Assembly (NCBI RefSeq): GCF_052857255.1
Contig: NC_135497.1
Coordinates: 347,650,799-347,714,798 of the forward strand
Reading direction: 5' to 3'
DNA length: 64,000 bases
Origin: Amblyomma americanum
Taxonomy: Eukaryota > Arthropoda > Arachnida > Ixodida > Ixodidae
Shown here piece by piece: positions 35,201 to 47,299 of this stretch. Every line of letters begins with the position of its first letter. Position 1 is the stretch's first letter. The notes under the pieces are model-generated. The model was not told the origin of the DNA. It searched no databases and was given only the letters and a program-made list of their open reading frames with translations. The translations under genes and the position numbers were made by a program.

Positions 35201-38190
35201 TTTCGCGCAGTTCTGAGAGAAAACGTTTACACCTTTCTCTCGTCTACACTTCGACGACTTGTAAAATCGATGCTCGTGAATCTTGATAGTTTCGCTCTAA
35301 AACAATGTATCCCGTTGTTTTGAGCCGGAATACAAGTTTTCGCGCAGTTCTGAGAGAAAACGTTTACACCTATCTCTCGTCTACTCTTCGACGACTTGTA
35401 AACTCGATGCTCGTTAATTGTGCTAGTTTCGATCTAAAACGATGTATCCCGTTCTTTTGAGCCAGAATACAAGTTTTCGCGCAGTTCTGAGAGAAAAAGT
35501 TTACACCTTTCTCTCGTCTACTCTTCGTCGACTTGTAAAATCGATGCTCGTTAATCTTGCTAATTTCGATCTAAAACGATGTATCCCGTTGTTTTGAGCC
35601 GGAATACAAGTCTCACGCAGTTCTGAGAGAAAACGTTTACACCTTTCTCTCGTCTACTCTTCGACAACTAGTAAAATCGATACTTGTGAATCTTGCTAGT
35701 TTCGATCTAAAACGATGTATCCCGTTGTTTTGAGCCGGAATACAAATTTTTGCGCAGTTCTGAGAAAAAGTTTACACCTTTCTCTCGTTCTCTTCGACGA
35801 CTTGTAAAATCGATGCTCGTGAATCTTGCTAGTTTCGATCTAAAGCGATGTATCTCAATTATTTGAGCCGGAATACAAGTTTTCGCGCAGTTCTGAGAGA
35901 AAACGTTTACACCTATCTCTCGTCTACTCTTCGACGACTTGTAAAATCGATGCTCGTTAATTGTGCTAGTTTCGATCTAAAACGATGTATCCCGTTCTTT
36001 TGAGCCGGAATACAAGTTTTCGCGCAGTTCTGAGAGAAAAAGTTTACACCTTTCTCTCGTCTACTCTTCGTCGACTTGTAAAATCGATGCTCGTTAATCT
36101 TGCTAATTTCGATCTAAAACGATGTATCCCGTTGTTTTGAGCCGGAATACAAGTCTTCACGCAGTTCTGAGAGAAAACGTTTACACCTTTCTCTCGTCTA
36201 CTCTTCGACAACTTGTAAAATCGATGCTTGTGAATCTTGCTAGTTTCGATCTAAAACGATGTATCCCGTTGTTTTGAGCCGGAATACAAATTTTTGCGCA
36301 GTTCTGAGAGAAAAAGTTTACACCTTTCTCTCGTTCTCTTCGACGACTTGTAAAATCGATGCTCGTGAATCTTGCTAGTTTCGATCTAAAGCGATGTATC
36401 TCAATTATTTGAGCCGGAATACAAGTTTTCGCGCAGTTCTGAGCGAAAAAGTTTACACCTTTCTCTCGTCTACTCTTCGACGACTTGTTAAATCGATGCT
36501 CGTGAATTTTGCTACTTTCGACCTAAAACAATGTATCCCGTTGTTTTGAGCCGGAATACAAGCTTTCGCGCAGTTCTGAGAGAAAAAGTTTACACCTTTC
36601 TCTCGTCTACTCTTCGACGACTTGTTAAATCGATGCTCGTGAATTTTGCTACTTTCGACCTAAAACAATGTATCCCGTTGTTTTGAGCCGGAATACAAGT
36701 TTTCGCGCAGTTCTGAGGGAAAAAGTTTACACCTTTCTCTCGTCTATTCTTCGACGACTTTTAAAATTGATGCTCGTGAATTTTGCTAGTTTCGATCTAA
36801 AACGACGTATCCCGTTGTTTTGAGCTGGAATACAAGTTTTCGCGCAGTTCTGAGAGAAAAAGTTTACACCTTTCTCTCGTCTACTCTTCGACGACTTGTT
36901 AAATCGATGCTCGTGAATTTTGCTACTTTCGATCTAAAACGATGTATCCCGTTGTTTTGAGCCGGAATACTATTTTTTGCGCAGATCTGAGAGAAAAAGT
37001 TTACACCTTTCTCTCGTCTACTCTTCAACGACTTGTAAAATTGATGCTCGTGAATCTTGATAGTTTCGATCTAAAACGATATATCACGTTGTTTTGAGCC
37101 GGAATACAAGTTTTCGCGCAGTTCTGAGAGAAAAAGTTTACACCTTTCTCTCGTCTACTCTTCGACGACTTGTAAAATCGATGCTCGTTAATCTTGCTAG
37201 TTTTGATCTAAAACGATGTATTCCGTTGTTTTGAGCCGGAATACAAATTTTTGCGCAGTTCTGAGAGAAAAATTTACACCTTTCTCTCGTCTACTCTGCG
37301 ACGACTTGTAAAATCGATGCTCGTGAATCTTGCTAGTTTCAATCTAAAACGATGTATCCCGTTGTTTTGAACCGGAATACAATTTTTCGCGCAGTTCTGA
37401 GAGAAAAAGTTTACACCTTTCTCTCGTCTACACTTCGACGACTTGTAAAATCGATGATCGTGAATTTTGATAGTTTCGCTCTAAAACAATTTACCCCGTT
37501 GTTTTGAGCCGGAATACGAGTTTTCGCGCAGTTCTGAGAGAAAAAGTTTACACCTTTCTCTCGTCTACTCTTCGACGACTTGTTAAATCGATGCTCGTGA
37601 ATTTTGCGACTTTCGATCTAAAACGATGTATCCCGTTGTTTTGAGCCGGAATACAAGTTTTCGCGCAGTTCTGAGAGAAAAAGTTTACACCTTTCTCTCG
37701 TCTACTCTTCGTCGACTTGTAAAATCGATGCTCGTTAATCTTGCTAGTTTCGATCTAAAACGATGTATCCCGTTGTTTTGAGCCGGAATACAAGTTTTCG
37801 CGCAGTTCTGAGAGAAAAAGTTTACACCTTTCTCTCGTCTACACTTCGACGACTTGTAAAATCGATGCTCGTGAATTTTGATAGTTTCGCTCTAAAACAA
37901 TTTACCCCGTTGTTTTGAGCCGGAATACGAGTTTTCGCGCAGTTCTGAGAGAAAAAGTTTACACCTTTCTCTCGTCTACTCTTCGACGACTTGCAAAATC
38001 GATGCTCGTGAATCTTGCTAGTTTCGATCTAAAACGATGTATTCCGTTGTTTTGAGCCGGAATACAAGTTTTTGCGCAGTTCTGAGAGAAAAATTTACAC
38101 CTTTCTCTCGTCTACTCTTCGTCGACTTGTAAAATCGATGCTCGTTAATCTTGCTAGTTTCGATCTAAAACGATGTATCCCGTTGTTTTG
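32290..38190 (+). repeat. Large duplicated block, copy 2
   Basis: This is the second copy of the block at 25.07-31.24 kb. It has a one-monomer loss at about 34.2 kb, a 2-bp loss near 35762 (TGAGAAAAAG for TGAGAGAAAAAG), and two monomers fewer near 37.7 kb. With its continuation to about 42 kb it also resembles 10.7-20.4 kb at roughly 22-kb distance (GGAAAACAAG at 17577 and 39700; CCCAGTG at about 16876 and 39001). Confidence 0.75.
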
Positions 38191-41100
38191 AGCCGGAATA
38201 CAAGTTTTCGTGCAGTTCTGAGAGAAAAAGTTTGCACCTTTCTCTCGTCTACACTTCGACGACTTGTAAAATCGATGCTCGTGAATCTTGATAGTTTCGC
38301 TCTAAAACAATGTATCCCGTTGTTTTGAGCCGGAATACAAGTTTTCGCGCAGTTCTGAGAGAAAACGTTTACACCTATCTCTCGTCTACTCTTCGACGAC
38401 TTGTAAAATCGATGCTCGTTAATTGTGCTAGTTTCGATCTAAAACGATGTATCCCGTTCTTTTGAGCCGGAATACAAGTTTTCGCGCAGTTCTGAGAGAA
38501 AAAGTTTACACCTTTCTCTCGTCTACTCTTCGTCGACTTGTAAAATCGATGCTCGTTAATCTTGCTAATTTCGAACTAAAACGATGTATCCCGTTGTTTT
38601 GAGCCGGAATACAAGTCTTCACGCAGTTCTGAGAGAAAACGTGTACACCTTTCTCTCGTCTACTCTTCGACAACTTGTAAAATCGATGCTTGTGAATCTT
38701 GCTAGTTTCGATCTAAAACGATGTATCCCGTTGTTTTGAGCCGGAATACAAGTTTTCGCGCAGTTCTGAGAGAAAAAGTTTACACCTTTCTCTCGTCTAC
38801 TCGTCGACGACTTGTAAAATCGATGCTCGTTAATCTTGCTAGTTTCGATCTAAAACGATGTATTCCATTGTTTTGAGCCGGAATACAAGTTTTCGAGCAG
38901 TTCTGAGAGGAAAATTTACACCTTTCTCTCGTCTACTCTGCGACGACTTGTAAAATCGATGCTCGTGAATCTTGCTAGTTTCAATCTAAAACGATGTATC
39001 CCAGTGTTTTGAGCCGGAATACAAGTTTTCGCGCAGTACTGAGAGAAAAAGTTTACACCTTTCTCTCGTCTACTTTTCGACGACTTGTAAAATCGATGCT
39101 CGTGAATCTTGATAGTTTCGCTCTAAAACAATGTATCCCGTTGTTTTGAGCCCGAATACGAGTTTTCGCGCAGTTCTGAGAGAAAAAGTTTACACCTTTC
39201 TCTCGTCTACTCTTCGACGACTTGTAAAATCGATGCTCGTGAATCTTGATAGTTTCGCTCTAAAACAATGTATCCCGTTGTTTTGAGCCGGAATACAAGT
39301 CTTCACGCAGTTCTGAGAGAAAAAGTTTACACCTTTCTCTCGTCTACTCTTCGTCAACTTGTAAAATCGATGCTCGTGAATCTTGCTAGTTTCGATCTAA
39401 AACGATGTATTCCGTTGTTTTGAGCCGGAATACAAGTTTTCGCGCAGTTCTGAGAGAAAAATTTACACCTTTCTCTCGTCTACTCTTCGTCGACTTGTAA
39501 AATCGATGCTCGTTAATCTTGCTAGTTTCGATCTAAAACGATGTATCCCGTTGTTTTGAGCCGGAATACAAGTTTTCGCGCAGTTCTGAGAGAAAAAGTT
39601 TACACCTTTTTCTCGTCTACTCTTCGACGACTTGCAAAATCGATGCTCGTGAATCTTGCTAGTTTCGATCTAAAACGATGTATTCCGTTGTTTTGAGCCG
39701 GAAAACAAGTTTTTGCGCAGTTCTGAGAGAAAAATTTACACCTTTCTCTCGTCTACTCTTCGTCGAGTTGTAAAATCGATGCTCGTTAATCTTGCTAGTT
39801 TCGATCTAAAACGATGTATCCCGTTGTTTTGAGCCGGAATACAAGCTTTCGCGCAGTTCTGAGAGAAAACGTTTACACCTTTCTCTCGTCTACACTTCGA
39901 CGACTTGTAAAATCGATGCTCGTGAATCTTGATAGTTTCGCTCTAAAACAATGTATCCCGTTGTTTTGAGCCGGAATACAAGTTTTCGCGCAGTTCTGAG
40001 AGAAAACGTTTACACCTATCTCTCGTCTACTCTTCGACGACTTGTAAAATCGATGCTCGTTAATTGTGCTAGTTTCGATCTAAAACGATGTATCCCGTTC
40101 TTTTGAGCCGGAATACAAGTTTTCGCGCAGTTCTGAGAGAAAAAGTTTACACCTTTCTCTCGTCTACTCTTCGTCGACTTGTAAAATCGATGCTCGTTAA
40201 TCTTGCTAATTTCGATCTAAAACGATGTATCCCGTTGTTTTGAGCCGGAATACAAGTCTTCACGCAGTTCTGAGAGAAAACGTTTACACCTTTCTCTCGT
40301 CTACTCTTCGACAACTAGTAAAATCGATACTTGTGAATCTTGCTAGTTTCGATCTAAAACGATGTATCCCGTTGTTTTGAGCCGGAATACAAATTTTTGC
40401 GCAGTTCTGAGAGAAAAAGTTTACACCTTTCTCTCGTTCTCTTCGACGACTTGTAAAATCGATGCTCGTGAATCTTGCTAGTTTCGATCTAAAGCGATGT
40501 ATCTCAATTATTTGAGCCGGAATACAAGTTTTCGCGCAGTTCTGAGAGAAAAAGTTTACACCTTTCTCTCGTCTACTCTTCGACGACTTGAAAAATCGAT
40601 GCTCGTTAATCTTGCTAGTTTCGATCTAAAACGATGTATCCCGTTGTTTTGAGCCGGAATACAAGTTTTCGCGCAGTTCTGAGAGAAAAAGTTTACACCT
40701 TTCTCTCGTCTACACTTCGACGACTTGTAAAATCGATGCTCGTGAATCTTGATAGTTTCGCTCTAAAACAATGTATCCCGTTGTTTTGAGCCGGAATACA
40801 AGTTTTCGCGCAGTTCTGAGAGAAAACGTTTACACCTATCTCTCGTCTACTCTTCGACGACTTGTAAAATCGATGCTCGTTAATTGTGCTAGTTTCGATC
40901 TAAAACGATGTATCCCGTTCTTTTGAGCCGGAATACAAGTTTTCGCGGAGTTCTGAGAGAAAAAGTTTACACCTTTCTCTCGTCTACTCTTCGTCGACTT
41001 GTAAAATCGATGCTCGTTAATCTTGCTAATTTCGATCTAAAACGATGTATCCCGTTGTTTTGAGCCGGAATACAAGTCTTCACGCAGTTCTGAGAGAAAA

Positions 41101-42459
41101 CGTTTACACCTTTCTCTCGTCTACTCTTCGACAACTTGTAAAATCGATGCTTGTGAATCTTGCTAGTTTCGATCTAAAACGATGTATCCCGTTGTTTTGA
41201 GCCGGAATACAAATTTTTGCGCAGTTCTGAGAGAAAAAGTTTACACCTTTCTCTCGATCTCTTCAACGACTTGTAAAATCGATGCTCGTGAATCTTGCTA
41301 GTTTTGATCTAAAGCGATGTATCTCAATTATTTGAGCCGGAATACAAGTTTTCGCGCAGTTCTGAGAGAAAAAGTTTACACCTTTCTCTCGTCTACTCTT
41401 CGACGACTTGTTAAATCGATGCTCGTGAATTTTGCTACTTTCGACCTAAAACAATGTATCCCGTTGTTTTGAGCCGGAATACAAGTTTTCGCGCAGTTCT
41501 GAGGGAAAAAGTTTACACCTTTCTCTCGTCTACTCTTCGACGACTTTTAAAATTGATGCTCGTGAAGTTTGCTAGTTTCGATCTAAAACGATGTATCCCG
41601 TTGTTTTGAGCTGGAATACAAGTTTTCGCGCAGTTCTGAGAGAAAAAGTTTACACCTTTCTCTCGTCTACTCTTCGACGACTTCTTAAATCGATGCTCGT
41701 GAATTTTGCTACTTTCGATCTAAAACGATGTATCCCGTGGTTTTGAGCCGGAATACTATTTTTTGCGCAGATCTGAGAGAAAAAGTTTACACCTTTCTCT
41801 CGTCTACTCTTCAACGACTTGTAAAATCGATGCTCGTGAATCTTGATAGTTTCGATCTAAAACGATGTATCACGTTGTTTTGAGCCGGAATACAAGTTTT
41901 CGCGCAGTTCTGAGAGAAAAAGTTTACACCTTTCTCTCGTCTACTCTTCGACGACTTGTAAAATCGATGCTCGTTAATCTTGCTAGTTTCGATCTAAAAC
42001 GATGTATCCCGTTGTTTTGAGCCGGAATACAAGTTTTCGCGCAGTTCTGAGAGAAAAAGTTTACACCTTTCTCTCGTCTACTCTTCGTCAACTTGTAAAA
42101 TCGATGCTCGTGAATCTTGCTAGTTTCGATCTAAAACGATGTATTCCGTTGTTTTGAGCCGGAATACAAGTTTTCGCGCAGTTCTGAGCGAAAAATTTAC
42201 ACCTTTCTCTCGTGTACTCTTCGTCGACTTGTAAAATCGATGCTCGCTAATCTTGCTAGTTTCAATCTAAAACGATGTATCCCGTTGTTTTGAGCCGGAA
42301 TACAAGTTTTCGCGCAGTTCTGAGAGAAAAAGTTTACACCTTTTTCTCGTCTACTCTTCGACGACTTGCAAAATCGATGCTCGTGAATCTTGATAGTTTC
42401 GATCTAAAACGATGTATTCCGTTGTTTTGAGCCGGAATACAAGTTTTTGCGCAGTTCTG

Positions 42460-45230
42460 AGAGAAAAATTTACACCTTTCTCTCGTCTACTCTTCGTCGA
42501 CTTGTAAAATCGATGCTCGTTAATCTTGCTAGTTTCAATCTAAAACGATGTATCCCGTTGTTTTGAGCCGGAATACAAGTTTTCGCGCAGTTCTGAGAGA
42601 AAAAGTTTACACCTTTCTCTCGTCTACACTTCGACGACTTCTAAAATCGATGCTCGTGAATCTTGATAGTTTCGCTCTAAAACAATGTATCCCGTTGTTT
42701 TGAGCCGGAATACAAGTTTTCGCGCAGTTCTGAGAGAAAACGTTTACACCTTTCTCTCGTCTACTCTTCAACGACTTGTAAAATTGATGCTCGTGAATCT
42801 TGATAGTTTCGATCTAAAACGATGTATCCCGTTGTTTTGAGCTGGAATACAAGTTTTCGCGCAGTTCTGAGAGAAAAAGTTTACACCTTTCTCTCGTCTA
42901 CTCTTCGTCGACTTGTAAAGTCTATGCTCGTTAATCTTGCTAGTTTCGATCTAAAACGATGTATCCCGTTGTTTTGAGCCGGAATACAAGTTTTCGCGCA
43001 GTTCTGAGAGAAAAAGTTTACACCTTTCTCTCGTCTACTCTTCGACGACTTGTAAAATCGATGCTCGTTAATCTTGCTAGTTTCAATCTAAAACGATGTA
43101 TCCCGTTGTTTTGAGCCGGAATACAAGTTTTCGCGCAGTTCTGAGAGAAAAAGTTTACACCTTTCTCTCGTCTACACTTCGACGACTTCTAAAATCGATG
43201 CTCGTGAATCTTGATAGTTTCGCTCTAAAACAATGTATCCCGTTGTTTTGAGCCGGAATACAAGTTTTCGCGCAGTTCTGAGAGAAAACGTTTACACCTT
43301 TCTCTCGTCTACTCTTCAACGACTTGTAAAATTGATGCTCGTGAATCTTGATAGTTTCGATCTAAAACGATGTATCCCGTTGTTTTGAGCTGGAATACAA
43401 GTTTTCGCGCAGTTCTGAGAGAAAAAGTTTACACCTTTCTCTCGTCTACTCTTCGACGACTTGTAAAATCGATGCTCGTTAATTGTGCTAGTTTCGATCT
43501 AAAACGATGTATCTCGTTCTTTTTTGCCGGAATACAAGTTTTCGCGCAGTTCTGAGAGAAAAAGTTTACACCTTTCTCTCGTCTACTCTTCGTCGACTTG
43601 TAAAGTCTATGCTCGTTAATCTTGCTAGTTTCGATCTAAAACGATGTATCCCGTTGTTTTGAGCCGGAATACAAGTTTTCGCGCAGTTCTGAGAGAAAAA
43701 GTTTACACCTTTCTCTCGTCTACACTTCGACGACTTCTAAAATCGATGCTCGTGAATCTTGATAGTTTCGCTCTAAAACAATGTATCCCGTTGTTTTGAG
43801 CCGGAATACAAGTTTTCGCGCAGTTCTGAGAGAAAAAATTTACACCTTTCTCTCGTCTACTCTTCGTCGACTTGTAAAATCGATGCTCGTTAATCTTGCT
43901 AGTTTCAATCTAAAACGATGTATCCCGTTGTTTTGAGCCGGAATACAAGTTTTCGCGCAGTTCTGAGAGAAAAAGTTTACACCTTTCTCTCGTCTACACT
44001 TCGACGACTTCTAAAATCGATGCTCGTGAATCTTGATAGTTTCGCTCTAAAACAATGTATCCCGTTGTTTTGAGCCGGAATACAAGTTTTCGCGCAGTTC
44101 TGAGAGAAAACGTTTACACCTTTCTCTCGTCTACTCTTCAACGACTTGTAAAATTGATGCTCGTGAATCTTGATAGTTTCGATCTAAAACGATGTATCCC
44201 GTTGTTTTGAGCTGGAATACAAGTTTTCGCGCAGTTCTGAGAGAAAAAGTTTACACCTTTCTCTCGTCTACTCTTCGACGACTTGTAAAATCGATGCTCG
44301 TTAATTGTGCTAGTTTCGATCTAAAACGATGTATCTCGTTCTTTTTTGCCGGAATACAAGTTTTCGCGCAGTTCTGAGAGAAAAAGTTTACACCTTTCTC
44401 TCGTCTACTCTTCGTCGACTTGTAAAGTCTATGCTCGTTAATCTTGCTAGTTTCGATCTAAAACGATGTATCCCGTTGTTTTGAGCCGGAATACAAGTCT
44501 TCACGCAGTTCTGAGAGAAAACGTTTACACCTTTCTCTCGTCTACTCTTCGACAACTTGTAAAATCGATGCTCGTGAATCTTGCTAGTTTCGATCTAAAG
44601 CGATGTATCTCAATTATTTGAGCCGGAATACAAGTATTCGCGCAGTTCTGAGAGAAAAAGTTTACACCTTTCTCTCGTCTACTCTTCGACGACTTGTTAA
44701 ATCGATGCTCGTGAATTTTGCTACTTTCGACCTAAAACAATGTATCCCGTTGTTTTGAGCCGGAATACAAGTTTTCGCGCAGTTCTGAGGAAAAAAGTTT
44801 ACACCTTTCTCTCGTCTACTCTTCGACGACTTTTAAAATTGATGCTCGTGAATTTTGCTAGTTTCGATCTAAAACGATGTATCCCGTTGTTTTGAGCTGG
44901 AATACAAGTTTTCGCGCAGTTCTGAGAGAAAAAGTTTACACCTTTCTCTCGTCTACTCTTCGACGACTTGTTAAATCGATGCTCGTGAATTTTGCTACTT
45001 TCGATCTAAAACGATGTATCCCGTTGTTTTGAGCCGGAATACTATTTTTTGCGCAGATCTGAGAGAAAAAGTTTACACCTTTCTCTCGTCTACTCTTCGA
45101 CGACTTGTTAAATCGATGCTCGTGAATTTTGCTACTTTCGACCTAAAACAATGTATCCCGTTGTTTTGAGCCGGAATACAAGTTTTCGCGCAGTTCTGAG
45201 GAAAAAAGTTTACACCTTTCTCTCGTCTAC
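42460..45230 (+). repeat. Indel-free short-period expansions (3, 4, 5 and 6 monomers)
   Basis: The variant GTAAAGTCTATG occurs at 42915, 43600 and 44422, spaced 685 and 822 bp (5 x 137 and 6 x 137). GCTGGAATAC occurs at 42841, 43389 and 44211 (548 and 822). GAGGAAAAAAG recurs about 411 bp apart near 44789 and 45200. Exact multiples of 137 with near-identical sequence suggest these are among the youngest local expansions. Confidence 0.8.
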
Positions 45231-47299
45231 TCTTCGACGACTTTTAAAATTGATGCTCGTGAATTTTGCTAGTTTCGATCTAAAACGATGTATCCCGTTG
45301 TTATGAGCTGGAATACAAGTTTTCGCGCAGTTCTGAGAGAAAAAGTTTACACCTTTCTCTCGTCTACTCTTCGACGACTTGTTAAATCGATGCTCGTGAA
45401 TTTTGCTACTTTCGATCTAAAACGATGTATCCCGTTGTTTTGAGCCGGAATACAAGTTTTCGCGCAGATCTGAGAGAAAAAGTTTACACCTTTCTCTCGT
45501 CTACTCTTCAACGACTTGTAAAATTGATGCTCGTGAATCTTGATAGTTTCGATCTAAAACGATGTATCACGTTGTTTTGAGCCGGAATACAAGTTTTCGC
45601 GCAGTTCTGAGAGAAAAAGTTTACACCTTTCTCTCGTCTACTCTGCGACGACTTGTAAAATCGATGCTCGTGAATCTTGCTAGTTTCAATCTAAAACGAT
45701 GTATCCCGTTGTTTTGAGCCGGAATACAATTTTTCGCGCAGTTCTGAGGGAAAAAGTTTACACCTTTCTCTCGTCTACTCTTCGACGACTTGTAAAATCG
45801 ATGCTCGTGAATTTTGATAGTTTCGCTCTAAAACAATTTACCCCGTTGTTTTGAGCCGGAATACGAGCTTTCGCGCAGTTCTGAGAGAAAAAGTTTACAC
45901 CTTTCTCTCGTCTACTCTTCGACGACTTGTTAAATCGATGCTCGTGAATTTTGCGACTTTCGATCTAAAACGATGTATCCCGTTGTTTTGAGCCGGAATA
46001 CAATTTTTCGCGCAGTTCTGAGAGAAAACGTTTACACCTTTCTCTCGTCTACTCTTCGACGACTTGTAAAATCGATGCTCGTGAATCTTAATAGTTTCGA
46101 TCTAAAACAATGTGTTTCGTTGTTTTGAGCCAGAATACAAGTTTTCGCGCAGTTCTGAGAGAAAAATTTACACCTTTCTCTCGTCTACTCTGCGACGACT
46201 TGTAAAATCGTTGCTCGTGAATCTTGCTAGTTTCGATCTAAAACGATGTATCCCGTTGTGTAGAGCCGGAATACAAGTTTTCGCGCAGTTCTGAGAGAAA
46301 AAGTTTACACCTATCTCTCGTCTACTCTTCGACGACTTGTAAAATCGATGCTCGTTAACTGTGCTAGTTTCGATCTAAAACGATGTATCCCGTTGTTTTG
46401 AGCCGGAATACAAGTTTTCGCACAGTTCTGAGAGAAAAAGTTTACACCTTTCTCTCGTCTACTCTTCGTCGACTTGTAAAATCGATGCTCGTTAATCTTG
46501 CTAGTTTCGATCTAAAACGATGTATCCCGTTGTTTTGAGCCGGAATACAAGTCTTCACGCAGTTCTGAGAGAAAACGTTTACACCTTTCTCTCGTCTACT
46601 CTTCGACAACTTGTAAAATCGATGCTCGTGAATCTTGCTAGTTTCGATCTAAAACGATGTATTCCGTTGTTTTGAGCCGGAATACAAATTTTTGCGCAGT
46701 TCTGAGAGAAAAAGTTTACACCTTTCTCTCGTTCTCTTCGACGACATGTAAAATCGAGGCTCGTGAATCTTGCTAGTTTCGATCTAAAGCGATGTATCTC
46801 AATTATTTGAGCCGGAATACAAGTTTTCGCGCAGTTCTGAGAGAAAAAGTTTACAGCTTTCTCTCGTCTACTCTTCGACGACTTGTTAAATCGATGCTCG
46901 TGAATTTTGCTACTTTCGATTTAAAACGATGTATCCCGTTGTTTTGAGCCGGAATACAAGTTTTCGCGCAGTTCTGAGAGAAAAAGTTTACACCTTTCTC
47001 TCGTCTACTCTTCGACGACTTTTAAATTTGATGCTCGTGAATTTTGCTAGTTTCGATCTAAAACGATGTATCCCGTTGTTTTGAGCTGGAATACAAGTTT
47101 TCGCGCAGTTCTGAGAGAAAAAGTTTACACCTTTCTCTCGTCTACTCTTCGACGACTTGTAAAATCGATGCTCGTTAATCTTGCTAGTTTCAATCTAAAA
47201 CGATGTATTCCGTTCTTTTGAGCCGGAATACAAGTTCTCGCGCAGTTCTGAGAGAAAAATTTACACCTTTCTCTCGTCTATTCTGTGACGACTTGTAAA

